Positions 42,060-52,252 of a stretch of 64,000 bases of DNA are shown one piece after another. Numbering within the stretch: position 1 is the first letter of the stretch; every line of letters begins with the position of its first letter. Both the position numbers and the translations under genes were made by a program. Source of the DNA: Campanula takesimana (lineage: Eukaryota; Streptophyta; Magnoliopsida; Asterales; Campanulaceae); NCBI GenBank assembly GCA_026119855.1, contig JAOWBW010001040.1, positions 413,228 to 477,227 on the forward strand, written 5' to 3'. Under the pieces are notes generated by a model. That model saw only the letters and a program-made list of their open reading frames with translations. It ran no database searches and was not told where the DNA came from.

Positions 42060-45000
42060 AAGTAACGACGGAGCTTGTCACCGTTGACCGGGTGCATGAA
42101 GGGGTTGCCATCCAAGTCCGCAAGCCTCATTGCACCTCGTGAGAAGATCTCCTGTACCACGAAGGGACCGATCCACACGGGCTCCCATTTTCCGTCGGGG
42201 TTAGACCTCCCGGGGGTTTTTCCTTAAGGACCAAATCTCCTACCCGAATTTCTTGGGGCTTCACCTTTCTATCAAAAGCTCACACCATTCTCCCTTGGTA
42301 GGCGCGGATGGGATCCATTGCCTTCAGACGACGTTCATCCAGCAAGGCCAATTCATCATGCCGGCTCCGAAGCCAATCAACCTCATGAATTTTGTTCACC
42401 AACAAAATTCTCAATGACGGTACCTCCAGCTCAGTCGGGAGCACGGCCTCCATTCCATAAGTCAAAGCAAAAGGGGTTTCCCCAGTGGCGGTTCTAACCA
42501 AGGTCTGGTAGCCCCACAATGCTAGATGTAGCTTTTCGGGCCAATCTCTTCCCCGTGTTGCCATTTTCTTAATAATCCTTTCGAGCGTTTTGTTGGCGGC
42601 CTCTACTGCACCATTGGTCTGGTGCCTATATGGGGAGGATTTGTGGCGAGTGACTCGGAAATCTCCCAGTAATTGGTCACATTCCCCTTCAAAGTGCGAA
42701 CCATTGTCGGTGACGACCTCGTTCAGGACCCCGTACCGACACATGATGTTTTCCTTTATGAACCCCGCAACCTTCTTGGAAGTGAGGACCTTGTAGGATT
42801 CAGCCTCTACCCACTTTGTGAAGTAATCCACGGCTACCAAAACAAACTCGTGGCCATTGCTCCCGGGCGGGGAAATTTTCCCAATGATGTCAATGCCCTA
42901 TGTTGAAAAAGGCCATGTTGTGGTCATACAGTAGAGATGGTGAGGTGGTAGGTGGTTGAGGTTAGAGAACCGCTGACACTTGTCACACCTTTTCACAAAT
43001 TGTATGCAATCGGTCTCCATTGAGGTCCAAAAGTAGCCCATTCGTAAGATGACTTGCATTAATGCCCTCGCATTCATATGAGGACCATAAACTCCGTCAT
43101 GAACTTCTTGCATGAGCTCTTTTGCCTTTTCCATGCTTATACACCTAAGGAGAAGGCCCTGATGGCGCTTTTTGTACATGATGTCCCCCAAGATGACATA
43201 GTGGGATGCTAGCCGTTTGAGTGCCGCCATGCTTTTAGTTTTTACCCTATCCACATATTCGCCCTTTTTATTTATGAAGGAAGTTTCTCCTTCCTTGAGG
43301 AATCGGTAAATCTGGTTGTACCACGGCTCCTCCACCTTTTCTTGGGTGACCTCAATCTCATAACAGTACACCGGATTTTCTTTCTTCCTAACTCGGAAAG
43401 GTTTTATTGACTTTCCCTCGGGGATTTCTACCAATGAGGCCAAAGTAGCTAAGGCGTCGGCAAAACGGTTCCGGTCCCTCGGCAAGTAGTGGAAGCTAAT
43501 TTCTTTGAATTGTGCCATGAGCTATTCCATGTAGGCATGATATTTTTGCAAACCAGGGTCCAGTGTTTTCCACTTGTTGGAGACTTGGTTGATGATCAAA
43601 GCCGAATCTCTGTATACCTCCAATTTTTTAACATTCCTTTCCAGGGCTACTTCCAAGCCGGCCGTGCATGCCTCATATTCCGCGGCATTGTTGGTTACAT
43701 CAAAGTTCAACTTGATGGTGATGGGGGTGTGGTCATCATTTGGGTCAACCAAGAGCAATCCAATGCCATTTCCTCTTTTATTGGCGGCATCGTCGAAGAA
43801 CAATTGCCACCTATTTTCCCCTTCGAGGGAAAAAGTCCCTTCATCAGGGAATTGCGGCTCGGGCTCCTTTTCCTCATTACTAGGGAAGTCCGCCAAATAT
43901 TCCGCTAAGACCCTTCCTTTGACTGCCTTTCTTGACACATAACTGATATCATACTCAGCTAGGAAGAAAGACCATTTGTCAAGTCTCATGGACAAAGATG
44001 GCTTTTCTAACAAGCACTTGATGGGGTCTATCTTGGAGATGAGCTGTATTGGGTGAGTATGCATGTAATGCTTTAACTTTCTTATGACCCATACCAATCC
44101 AGCGCAAGTCTTTTCAATCAGGGAGTAGTTGAGCTCGCTCACTTGTAGTTTATGGCTCACAAAGTAGATGGCATTCTCTACCTTTGAATCCTTCTTCTCT
44201 TGGGACAACATTGCTCCTATAGACGTATCAGTCACTGTTAGGTAGAGCAAGAGTGGCTTGTCCTTGTGCGGGGGGCATAGGATTGGCGGGTAGACGAGAT
44301 AGGCCTTAATCTTGTCAAAGGCCCTTTGGCATTCCTCATTCCATTCGACCTCGGCATTCTTCTTTAACAATTTGAAGATAGGCTCACACGTGGGAGTAAG
44401 ATGGTTTATAAAGCGGCTAATGTATTGCAACCTTCCCATAAAGGCCTTTACCTCTGTTTGGGTGCGAGGTGGTTTCATTTCCACGATTGACTTAACCTTT
44501 TGGGGATCAACTTCGATACCTCGTTCAGTGACCATGTATCCCAAAACCTTACCACGAGAAACCCCAAAAGTGCACTTGGCCGGATTGAGCCTCATGGAGT
44601 GCTTCCTAAGCTTGTCAAAGAACTTTCTCAAGTCTATCAAATGTTGCCCGTCGGTGCCCTTAGAATACACAATCATGTCATCGACATACACTTCTATCTC
44701 CTTATGGATCATATAATGGAAGAGTGCAGTTGCGGCCCTTTGATAGGTAGCCCCAGCATTTCGCAATCCAAAAGGCATTACGGTGTAACAAAAGGTCCCC
44801 CATGGGGTGGTGAAGGCGGTCTTCTCCTGGTCCTCCTCAGCCATCTTAATCTGGTTATACCCGGCAAAACCATCCATAAAATATTTGACCTCAAAACTAG
44901 AGGTTGTATCTACAAGCATGTCGATGTTCGGGAGGGGGAAATCTTCTTTGGGACTCACCTTATTGAGATCCCTAAAGTCGACACAGCATCAGACCTTTCC

Positions 45001-45700
45001 GTTGGCCTTTGTGACTGTTACTATGTTGGATAGCCAGGAGGGGTACTCTATCACCCTTATGAAGCCGACTCGGAGCAACTTCTCAATCTCCTCTTTGACT
45101 TGCAAAGACCATTCCGGTTTGATTCGCCAAAGCTTTTGCTTGACAGGTTTCAACTCGGGATCCACGGGGATCCTGTGTTCAACGATCGAAGAATCCAGGG
45201 GGAAATCGTCTTTGGGACTCGCCTTATTGAGATCCCTAAAGTCGACACAGCATCGGACCTTTCCGTTGGCCTTTGACTGTTACTATGTTGGATAGCCACG
45301 AGGGGTACTCTATCACCCTTATGAAGCCGACCCGGAGCAACTTCTCAATCTCCTCTTTGACTTGCAAAGACCATTCCGGTTTGATTCGCCGAAGCTTTTG
45401 CTTGACAGGTTTCACCTCGGGATCCATGGGGATCCTGTGTTCAATGATCGAAGAATCCAACCCCGGCATATCCTTATAAGACCAAGCAAACACATCCATG
45501 TACTCCTTAAGTAGCTCAACTAAAGCTTCTCTTTTGGCTCCTTTGAAGTAGCTACCAATCTGTGTCTCTTTCGGCTCATTTTCAGTCCCCAGATTCACCT
45601 TAGTTAAAACCTCTTCGGCAGCTTGGGCACGACTTTCCTCTCGGTCAACAACCTGCTTTGATGATTGTTTAATGTTTTGTTCGTTTAGTGTGTCTGCATT
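42060..45700 (-). pseudogene. Element B RT-RNase H-RNase H-integrase, multiply disrupted
   Basis: The RT start (VKQKLRRIKPEW, GFIRVIEYPSWLSN) lies at 45598-45236, then a 264-bp tandem duplication, then the main frame 44958-43522 with MAGYNQIK-like FAGYNQIKMAEEDQEKT, RT active site VYVDDMIVYSKG, the first RNase H (LLLYLTVTDTSIGAM), and the second, aRNH-type RNase H (LFFDDAANKRG, NNAAEYEACTAGL, YRDSALIINQV, NRFADALATLA). Integrase follows in the same frame: zinc finger (GPHMNARAL, CDKCQRF) and core (VDYFTKWVEAE, VVTDNGSHFEG, TNGAVEAANKTLE). In-frame stops at 43522, 42898 and 42280 break it. Two RNase H domains are the hallmark of the Tat/Ogre lineage. Inactive. Confidence 0.88.
44934..45458 (-). 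repeat. 264-bp tandem duplication within B's RT
   Basis: Copies 44934-45197 and 45198-45458 both run (plus strand) from GGGGGAAATC to GAAGAATCCA. They differ by about ten substitutions and a 2-bp deletion in the second copy (TTTGTGACTG versus TTTGACTG). The duplication repeats the segment from the DFRDLNK-like to the KPVKQKL-like motifs and destroys RT. Confidence 0.9.
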
Positions 45701-48700
45701 ATTAGGTGATTCATCATTAACCGTTTTAGATTATTAGTTAATTTATCATCTAATAAGTTGGCAATGAGGGGATACTCGGAAAGGTCTATCATTTCATTCA
45801 ATGCAAACGGGAATACAATGTTGGCTACAAGTTCATAATCCTCGGGCGTAAGGCCCTTAGAGGAGGAAGACTCAAATTCAAAGACAAGAGATTGAGGGGA
45901 TTCGACTACATTGGTCCCTATGACACTTGACTCTAGGGGGCGGGGAACCAGTCCAAGCTTCGTGGTCACTTCCTCCTTGCTCGCCACCGGCCCAGAGAAG
46001 GTCACCCAATTCTTCAGAGGCATGTCCGTCGGGCTTACCAAGGTGCGAGGGTCAAATATCCCAGGAGATCCATCTCCTATCACAACAATCATTTCCTTTT
46101 TGGGGCCAATCAGACCAGGCACGACCAACTCCTCCCCGAACATTTCTCGCATTACCGCACCATCCCATTCGTCGTCCATGACTTTCTTAGTGGCATGCTT
46201 GGGAGCTATCTCCTCAAAATTGTATCCACCATTTCGACCCCAAACGGGTTCCCTTTCTTGGCCAGCCTCCATCGTAGACAAGGTTTCAAATTCCCTTACC
46301 ATCTTGGGCACTCCCTTAATGGTGTATTCGTGACTCATGGTGGTCTCGGTAGGACCGGTCATCTTAGGTGCATCCAGAAATGCCCTCCTTACGGGGTTAG
46401 CCACCATCCCTCGGAATCTTTGGAGGTCTTCTTGCAACTTATCTCAATTGGTCATCATTGGCTCCTTCGGCTCTGGAGCCTCGGTTTGGACCCCTCCTCT
46501 CACAAAGTAGCGGCTCATATCGAAAGTGTAAGGGCGGAGGTTGGAAGCCTTAAACGGAATCCCTTGAGCCCTGGCTTGGCTTCTTTTCCGAGCCATTTCC
46601 TTATCCATCCTAAGGTCTTCGAGGGTGGGTTTGTATCCCAAACCATGGAGCGTCTTTTGCTCCTTGATCTCAACAATCTTGTGGGTCCCTTAGAGTTTCT
46701 TTCCAAGACCAAGCCCCGGGAGGTAGCGCATCAAACGCATCATTCTCATTGCAGGGGGAATCCTGTCCTTGGTGAGCGTAAGATCTACACAACAGATGTG
46801 GGTTTTGGATGGTATCTCAGTGAAGCCGGTCAAAACCATACCGCTCTCCTCATGTTTGATTTCTAACATGGGAATCACATTGGTGTTGGTTCCTTCTGTA
46901 GTAACACTGTCCCCATAAATGGTTGTCAGATTACCCTCTTGCACATATTTTACGCACTGGTGGAGGGAGGAGGCTACCCCGTTGACTTTATAGAGCCATG
47001 GGCGTCCCAATAGGGCAGTGAAGGATATGGGGATTTCAAGTACTTGCAAGTCGGTTGGCATCATTTGTTTCTCAAAACAAAGGTTCAAGGTGGCCACCCC
47101 TAGGACTGAGCGGGCCGTGGAATCATAAGCCTTAACGGTGATCATGGAGGGATTTAGGTCGGTGGTCTTTAGACCAAGTAGATCCATCATCTTAGCGGGG
47201 AGGACATTCATGGCGGAGCCATTATCAACCAAAACCCGAGGGAGCTGGCGCTCATCCAATTACACCGTGATGTAGAGGGCTTCATTGTGGTTAGACCCAA
47301 ATTTCGGCAAGTCCAAGTCCGTGAATGTGATGACATTCCCATATTGAACACTTCCAATCATTTGCACGGCCTCTTCGGGGGTAGCCGTGGTAGGTACCAT
47401 AGTTTGGGCCAAGCATTCCTCCAGTTTGAGCTTGTGAGGGTAGGAGGAAGTAAGAAGGGACCACAAATATATGTTAGCTTGTGTCCTCTTGAGTTGGGTT
47501 AAGACGGGATCCTTTTCTCCGGAATATAGGTCTTTTGCCTCACTAGCAAGAGGGGGAGGCATTCGGTGTTCTGGTGGCGGAGGTTTCCTAGGGTTCTCCG
47601 TGTGCACTTGCCCGGATCGAGTCAGTACACTCACTTCAAATGGGTCGTCAACCTCTTCCGCCCCTTTACCGAGTCACAAGGGGTTTTGGGTACCATATGG
47701 CCATGCTTCCTTTCTTAACTCATTCACCATGACCATTCTTTTCGGGGTGTTTGCCGACTCGCGGATCTTTTCTAGAGAGATAGGGTGGTGGCTTTGGCTC
47801 CTCTCAAATCCTACGGTTTCACTGAGTTTTTCTAAAGTGAGCATGCAACAGTAGTAATCTGGGAATACGGACCCATCAATCAGCGGTGGCGGTGGAGATA
47901 ACGGTGACAAAGCTAAGAAGTCATCTAAGGCTGGGAAGCCTTCTTCTTCCAATCTCGGGGAAGGAACACGGGGAGGCATATTTGAAGATACCTCATCATC
48001 ATCACTTTCACACAAGATTCGGAGCTCCTCACGGGGCATAGAGCGGATGGCACCTTTCATTCGGGCGAGGCACCCTTCATAGTTGGTGATTTCCGGGGTC
48101 TTTGCAATTTTGGACCCATTCCTTCCCTTGGGGTGACCCATCTGTTTAACTGTCCTCTTGCCGGTGGATGAACTACATGCTTCAATAACATGGAAGCAAT
48201 CATCGTGCGGAGGATAAGCCCCATTTGATCCCTGGCTCTCGCTGTCTACCGTGCTCTTAACGGACTTTTCCATTTCCTCCATGCATTCTTTGAATGTTAG
48301 CTCATTCTCGGTGAGTGTTATTACGATCAACTCATCGGCATTTTGGTGGGGGACCCTTGCACTCATCACATTGGCAATCATAGAGTCGGATGGGCATTTC
48401 ATGTTTCCTTCCTGCACACATGTCCATAGGGTTTCCTTCCATTCCTCCCCAATCTCAGTCATCGGGACATTGAATTCCAAAAGGTTTATCGGTGTCGGCC
48501 CCCCGAACTCAATCATATTCACATCGGCTGGCCCAAATTCAATCATATTAATGCCATGGTTGTTGGGGAACGGGTTGTTGATCACATTTGGACTTCGGGG
48601 GCATTCAAGCTTCCCTTTGGCAATCAAGTCTATGATGATGCGTTTCACAGCGGGGCAATCATCGGTGTCGTGCCCATGGTAGCTGTGGAATGCACACCTC

Positions 48701-49692
48701 TTGCTCTCGTCAAGGTACCTCTCGGGGTTTCTGGGTTGGAAGTTAACCAGTGGTTTGGCAAGGCCTTGTTTAACTAACCCCTCAAATACCTTTCCCAAAG
48801 GCATCCCAAAGTCCTCGAATCTAACATACGGGCGCCTTTCCCAGTTCCCGGCCTTTTATGGGGCTTGTCTCGGATTCTCCCCTTGGATATTGTTTACAGC
48901 TCCCACGGCTTCCTTCCCTTTACCGACTGTCAGGGGACGATATCTGTAGGAGTTGCCACTGGCCTGAGTAGAGGATTGCTCATTGAGGTTCTTCTCGAAT
49001 TTAGACCCGGCAGTGACCATTGCCCGGAGGTTGGGGTAAAAATGATGACTGATCAAGGCCCGCAGCTTAGGTTTCAGATATGATTGGAAAATGTCCAATT
49101 TTTCTTCTTCTGTGGGCAGATTGGAGATCTCCCCAAGTTTATAATTCCACCTCTTATAGAACTCTCCTATTGGTTCATCTCCCTTTTGTAGGGTGTTTTG
49201 CAGATCAACTCGGTTGGTTTCCCATTCTAGGTTTGACCGATATTTGGTGAGGAATGCTTCTTTGATTGCATCCCATATTGCTCGAGATTCATCTTTCAAG
49301 TGGAAGAACCACTTGAGGGCGTTTCCTCTCAAGGACAGTTGGAAGTGATCGGCCATTTGCTTTATGGTACACCCTTTTGCTCTCATGGATAAAGTATAAG
49401 CATTGAGATGAGTCTGGGGGCAGGCAGTTCCGTCAAATTTGTCTATCTCTGGCATTTTGAACTTGTGAGGCAGAGGAACAATCTTGTTGGGGTCGGTGAT
49501 CCCCAAGGAGGATTTCCTTTCGTTCATCCCCTCAAATCTCTCTTCCATTTGTTTCAATTTCTCTACCAACCACCCCATCTGGGGGTCCACATGTGGGCTT
49601 GAGTTGATTGATCCCACGGTTAGGCTCATTACTGGCATTGTGGCGGGAGGTGAAGTGGTGGATGGGACCATCGGGGGAGGATTTTGAGGTGG
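45700..49692 (-). pseudogene. Element B Gag and protease region with in-frame stops
   Basis: One continuous frame from 49692 to about 45700, interrupted only by stops at 48856, 47674, 47260, 46690 and 46444, before a frameshift near 45700. The capsid has FKMPEIDKFDGTACPQTH, WFFHLKDESRAIWD and FYKRWNYKLGEI. A Cx2Hx4Hx4C knuckle-like motif (CAFHSYHGHDTDDC) lies near 48690. The protease has active site LVDNGSAMNVLP (about 47225) and LLGRPWLYK. The gag start is lost: the frame is open right up to the A' LTR at 49693 (reading PPQNPPPMV), so A' cut the gene. At least two stops (47674, 46444) are TGA where CGA is plausible, as expected from methyl-CpG decay. Confidence 0.87.
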
Positions 49693-50870
49693 TGTAGATA
49701 CCCCGGGAAACCCCCGCTTGGCTAGGGCGGTGAATTATCCTAAGATGTCTACTTGATTTTAAGAGTCGCCACCCACGTTTTAGAGGAACGCGAGAAAACT
49801 TAAGAAAATAGCTTTTTTTATTGATCACGAAACTAGAGATTCAAGGAAGAAGGGTTCGGGGGTTAGGTGACGGAGTGGGAAGTACTTAAACACCCACTTC
49901 GCCCGGCTTAAGCCGGTCTTGCTACTTTTGGTGTTCTAATATTTACATGTCCTTCAATTAATTAAATAGAAATGTGCTAACAATTATAATGAAAAGAAAA
50001 GGGGAAAAGAATGATTTTATTGATTTAATGCTAAATATTACATGTAATAATTATTCTAGACAATTACATGAAGAGATGAAAATGGTGAATTAAAATGTAG
50101 TTTGGAATGTTGGGATGTAACCTTGGTCAAACTTCAATAGTGAAGTGGCCTTTTGAGTGTATCCCTTTTTATGGAGATTGCATACTCACTTAGAAGAGAT
50201 GAGAAGATGAAGAAAGGAAATAAGACTTAGAATTTAGAAGAAGAGAATAAACCTTGTACCTTATGCTTGAATGGAGAAGAACCAAATCTTTGTGTTGACC
50301 ACTTCTTGAAAAATAGACTTTTGTGTGTTTTGAAGTATTTTTGTGTTAAGAAATCATCCTCCCTTTCATGATGGAATGAAGAGGCTTATATAGGTGTTGG
50401 AGAAGTGTTTGTGGTCACAAAGATGACCATTCCCCGGATCAAGCCAAGGCATAATGGTCTTGGGGGTTACAAATCAGAAAAGGAGGGAAATTTGGCAAAA
50501 TCTGAGATTCTGGAAGCGGGAAGCGCGCGCTTCCCACCCCCCCTATGGGAGGAGGACGCCTCCCACAAAGGAGGGCAAAGGCGTGCGCATCCCAGCTTCA
50601 GGAAATTCATATTTCAGCCCAAAAGTTAACCCCGTTATGCAGTTAAGCCCCAAAACTAACGGAATTAGTCCAAAAACTTAACGAACATCACGAAAGTCAA
50701 CAAAAACAAAGTAAACAAAGACTCAAGGTTGACTTTGTCACTTAGTCAAATCCAAGACTAACGGAGTAAGTCAAGAACCTAACGGAAAGTAACAAAACAT
50801 AACAGAAGAGAGGAAGATAGAGAATGTGTATGCAATCAGGACATGAGAGGTCCAAGGCGGGGTGTCTACA
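49693..50870 (-). repeat. 3' LTR of A'
   Basis: Minus strand TGTAGACACCCCGCC ... CCCGGGGTATCTACA, 1178 bp. Diverged from element A's LTR and from E0. TATA box near 50384-50391 (minus CTATATAAGCC). PBS-like TGGCGACTCT at 49762-49771. Perfect 18-bp palindrome GGGAAGCGCGCGCTTCCC at 50518-50535. Confidence 0.9.
50518..50535. promoter_or_regulatory. 18-bp CpG-cored palindrome in the A' LTR
   Basis: GGGAAGCGCGCGCTTCCC equals its reverse complement. It lies upstream of the TATA box, in U3. Imperfect relatives occur in E0 (941) and A (1316-1390). Confidence 0.5.
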
Positions 50871-50882
50871 GAGCCCCTCGGC
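50871..50882 (-). other. Polypurine tract of A'
   Basis: Minus strand GCCGAGGGGCTC against the LTR, identical to elements A and B. Confidence 0.7.
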
Positions 50883-51055
50883 GACGTGGATTGCAAAGCA
50901 AAACGCGTCGACGAATGTAAAAACACCCGCCGAGGACATCGACAAAAAAAAAGGAAGAAAAGAAAACAAAGACTCGATAAAAGTAGGAATTTGAAATTGC
51001 GATAGATAGAGGTGCGCTCCCTGCATGAGCGACTTTTGCTGGAGTGTTGAGTTGG

Positions 51056-51290
51056 GGCTCATGGGAGCTTGTCTCGATATGGACCGAGTTGCCGACTTAG
51101 AGCTCATGGGAGCTTGTCTCGATATGGACCGAGTTGCCGACTTGGAGCTCATGGGAGCTTGTCTCGATATGGACCGAGTTGCCGACTTGGAGCTCATGGG
51201 AGCTTGTCTCGATATGGACCGAGTTGACTTGGAGCTCATGGGAGCTTGTCTCGATATGGACCGAGTTGCCGACTTGGAGCTCATGGGAGC
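51056..51290 (-). repeat. 45-bp tandem repeat of A' (about five units)
   Basis: Plus-strand phrase GAGCTCATGGGAGCTTGTC; the reverse complement of element A's unit. One unit has lost 3 bp (GAGTTGACTTGG). Cut by C's LTR at GGGAGC. The segment 50883-51055 before it is the A-family sequence between repeats and polypurine tract. Confidence 0.9.
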
Positions 51291-51544
51291 TGTAGATACC
51301 CTGATCTCGCACCCCTAAAAACCCACCTTGAATCGATCTAAACCCGAAAATTGACCTAAAACCCTCGATTTGGCTGTGCGGGACTGCCGTGAGCCTTATC
51401 GGTGCATCGAATTGATAAACGGACTTCAAATTCATGATCAGAGCGAAAAAACGAGCACACAGGCAAAAATTTCGTTTTTCGAGGTGCGGGACCGGAAACG
51501 GGGCCCGCAACCCCCCGAACTGCTCGCTGTTATCCATTCTGTGC

Positions 51545-52150
51545 ATTAAAAAATATATTATTACCTTTCCTTTCTAATTGACATATTTCAGATATACCGG
51601 CGTGACCACAAAATTATTCCAAGCAACTTTCATGTTGGGCCCGCGGACAACCGGGACACCGGAGCGCGCACGACGGAGCGGAAAGCCGGAGCCGGAAAGA
51701 TGGTTATCCAAATTGGAAAATATCTCAAAATATCTTAACAACTTGTCAAGAAGAGCAAAAAATATATTATTGTCGTTCCTTGCTCATAAAAATATTTCAG
51801 ATATAACGGCTTGACCAGAAAAATATTCCGAGCAACTTTCATGTTGGACTCGCGGACAACCGGGACACCGGAGGCGCGCACAACGGAGCAGTTACGGAGC
51901 GAAATGCCGGAGCCGGAAAGATGGTTATCCAAATTGGAAAATATCTCAAAATATCTTATCAATTGGTCAAGAAGAGGAAAAAATATATTATTGTCGTTCC
52001 TTGCTCATAAAAATATTTCAGATATACCGGCCTAACCAGAAAAATATTCCGAGCAACTTTCATGTTGGACTCGCGGACAACCTGGACACCGGAGTCGCGC
52101 ACAACGGAGCAGTTGCGGAGCGGAAAGCCGGAACAGAGATAAGGAAGATG
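51545..52150 (+). repeat. Triplicated block of about 210-220 bp in C's LTR
   Basis: Three tandem copies, each with GCAACTTTCATGTTGG, CCGGGACACCGGAG-type GC-rich sequence, and AAATATATTATT. The spacing of the shared phrase is about 206-223 bp. Lies in U3, upstream of the TATA box; enhancer-like duplication is possible but unproven. Confidence 0.82.
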
Positions 52151-52243
52151 ACTTTAAGCATTAGTCAAGAAGGATAGATGATGAATCCACCAATTTACAA
52201 CCTCCCCCCTCCAAGTTACAACCAATTTACCACCTCCCTCCTC

Positions 52244-52252
52244 CTATATACA
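52244..52252 (+). promoter_or_regulatory. TATA box of element C LTR
   Basis: CTATATACACC after a pyrimidine-rich tract, the only well-placed TATA box downstream of the triplicated block. Confidence 0.55.

Larger units (their letters stand above)
22614..49692 (-). mobile_element. Element B: large degenerate Tat/Ogre-like retrotransposon (5' part missing)
   Basis: Minus-strand order: gag (cut at 49692 by A'), protease, RT, RNase H, second RNase H, integrase, hairpin motifs, antisense extra ORF, long tandem-repeat region, polypurine tract, 3' LTR (24150 to 22614). Two chromovirus insertions split the repeat region. Without them B spans about 16 kb, in the large Ogre/Tat size range. Coding sequence carries many in-frame stops, so B is old relative to A and the chromovirus. 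Its LTR ends directly on 5S spacer. The 5' LTR is not seen and should lie beyond the window. Confidence 0.82.
49693..51290 (-). mobile_element. A': 3' end of a minus-strand A-family element, inserted in B's gag
   Basis: A 3' LTR (50870 to 49693), polypurine tract, and about 400 bp of interior with the same 45-bp repeats as element A, cut at 51290 by element C. Family identity rests on LTR ends, polypurine tract, repeat unit and the flanking CGCGTCGACGAA-type sequence. The rest of A' should resume beyond element C, outside the window. Confidence 0.88.

Noticed and set aside
51578..52035. Two similar short ORFs in C's LTR
   Set aside because: They are the triplicated U3 block translated; the frame is not kept in all copies.
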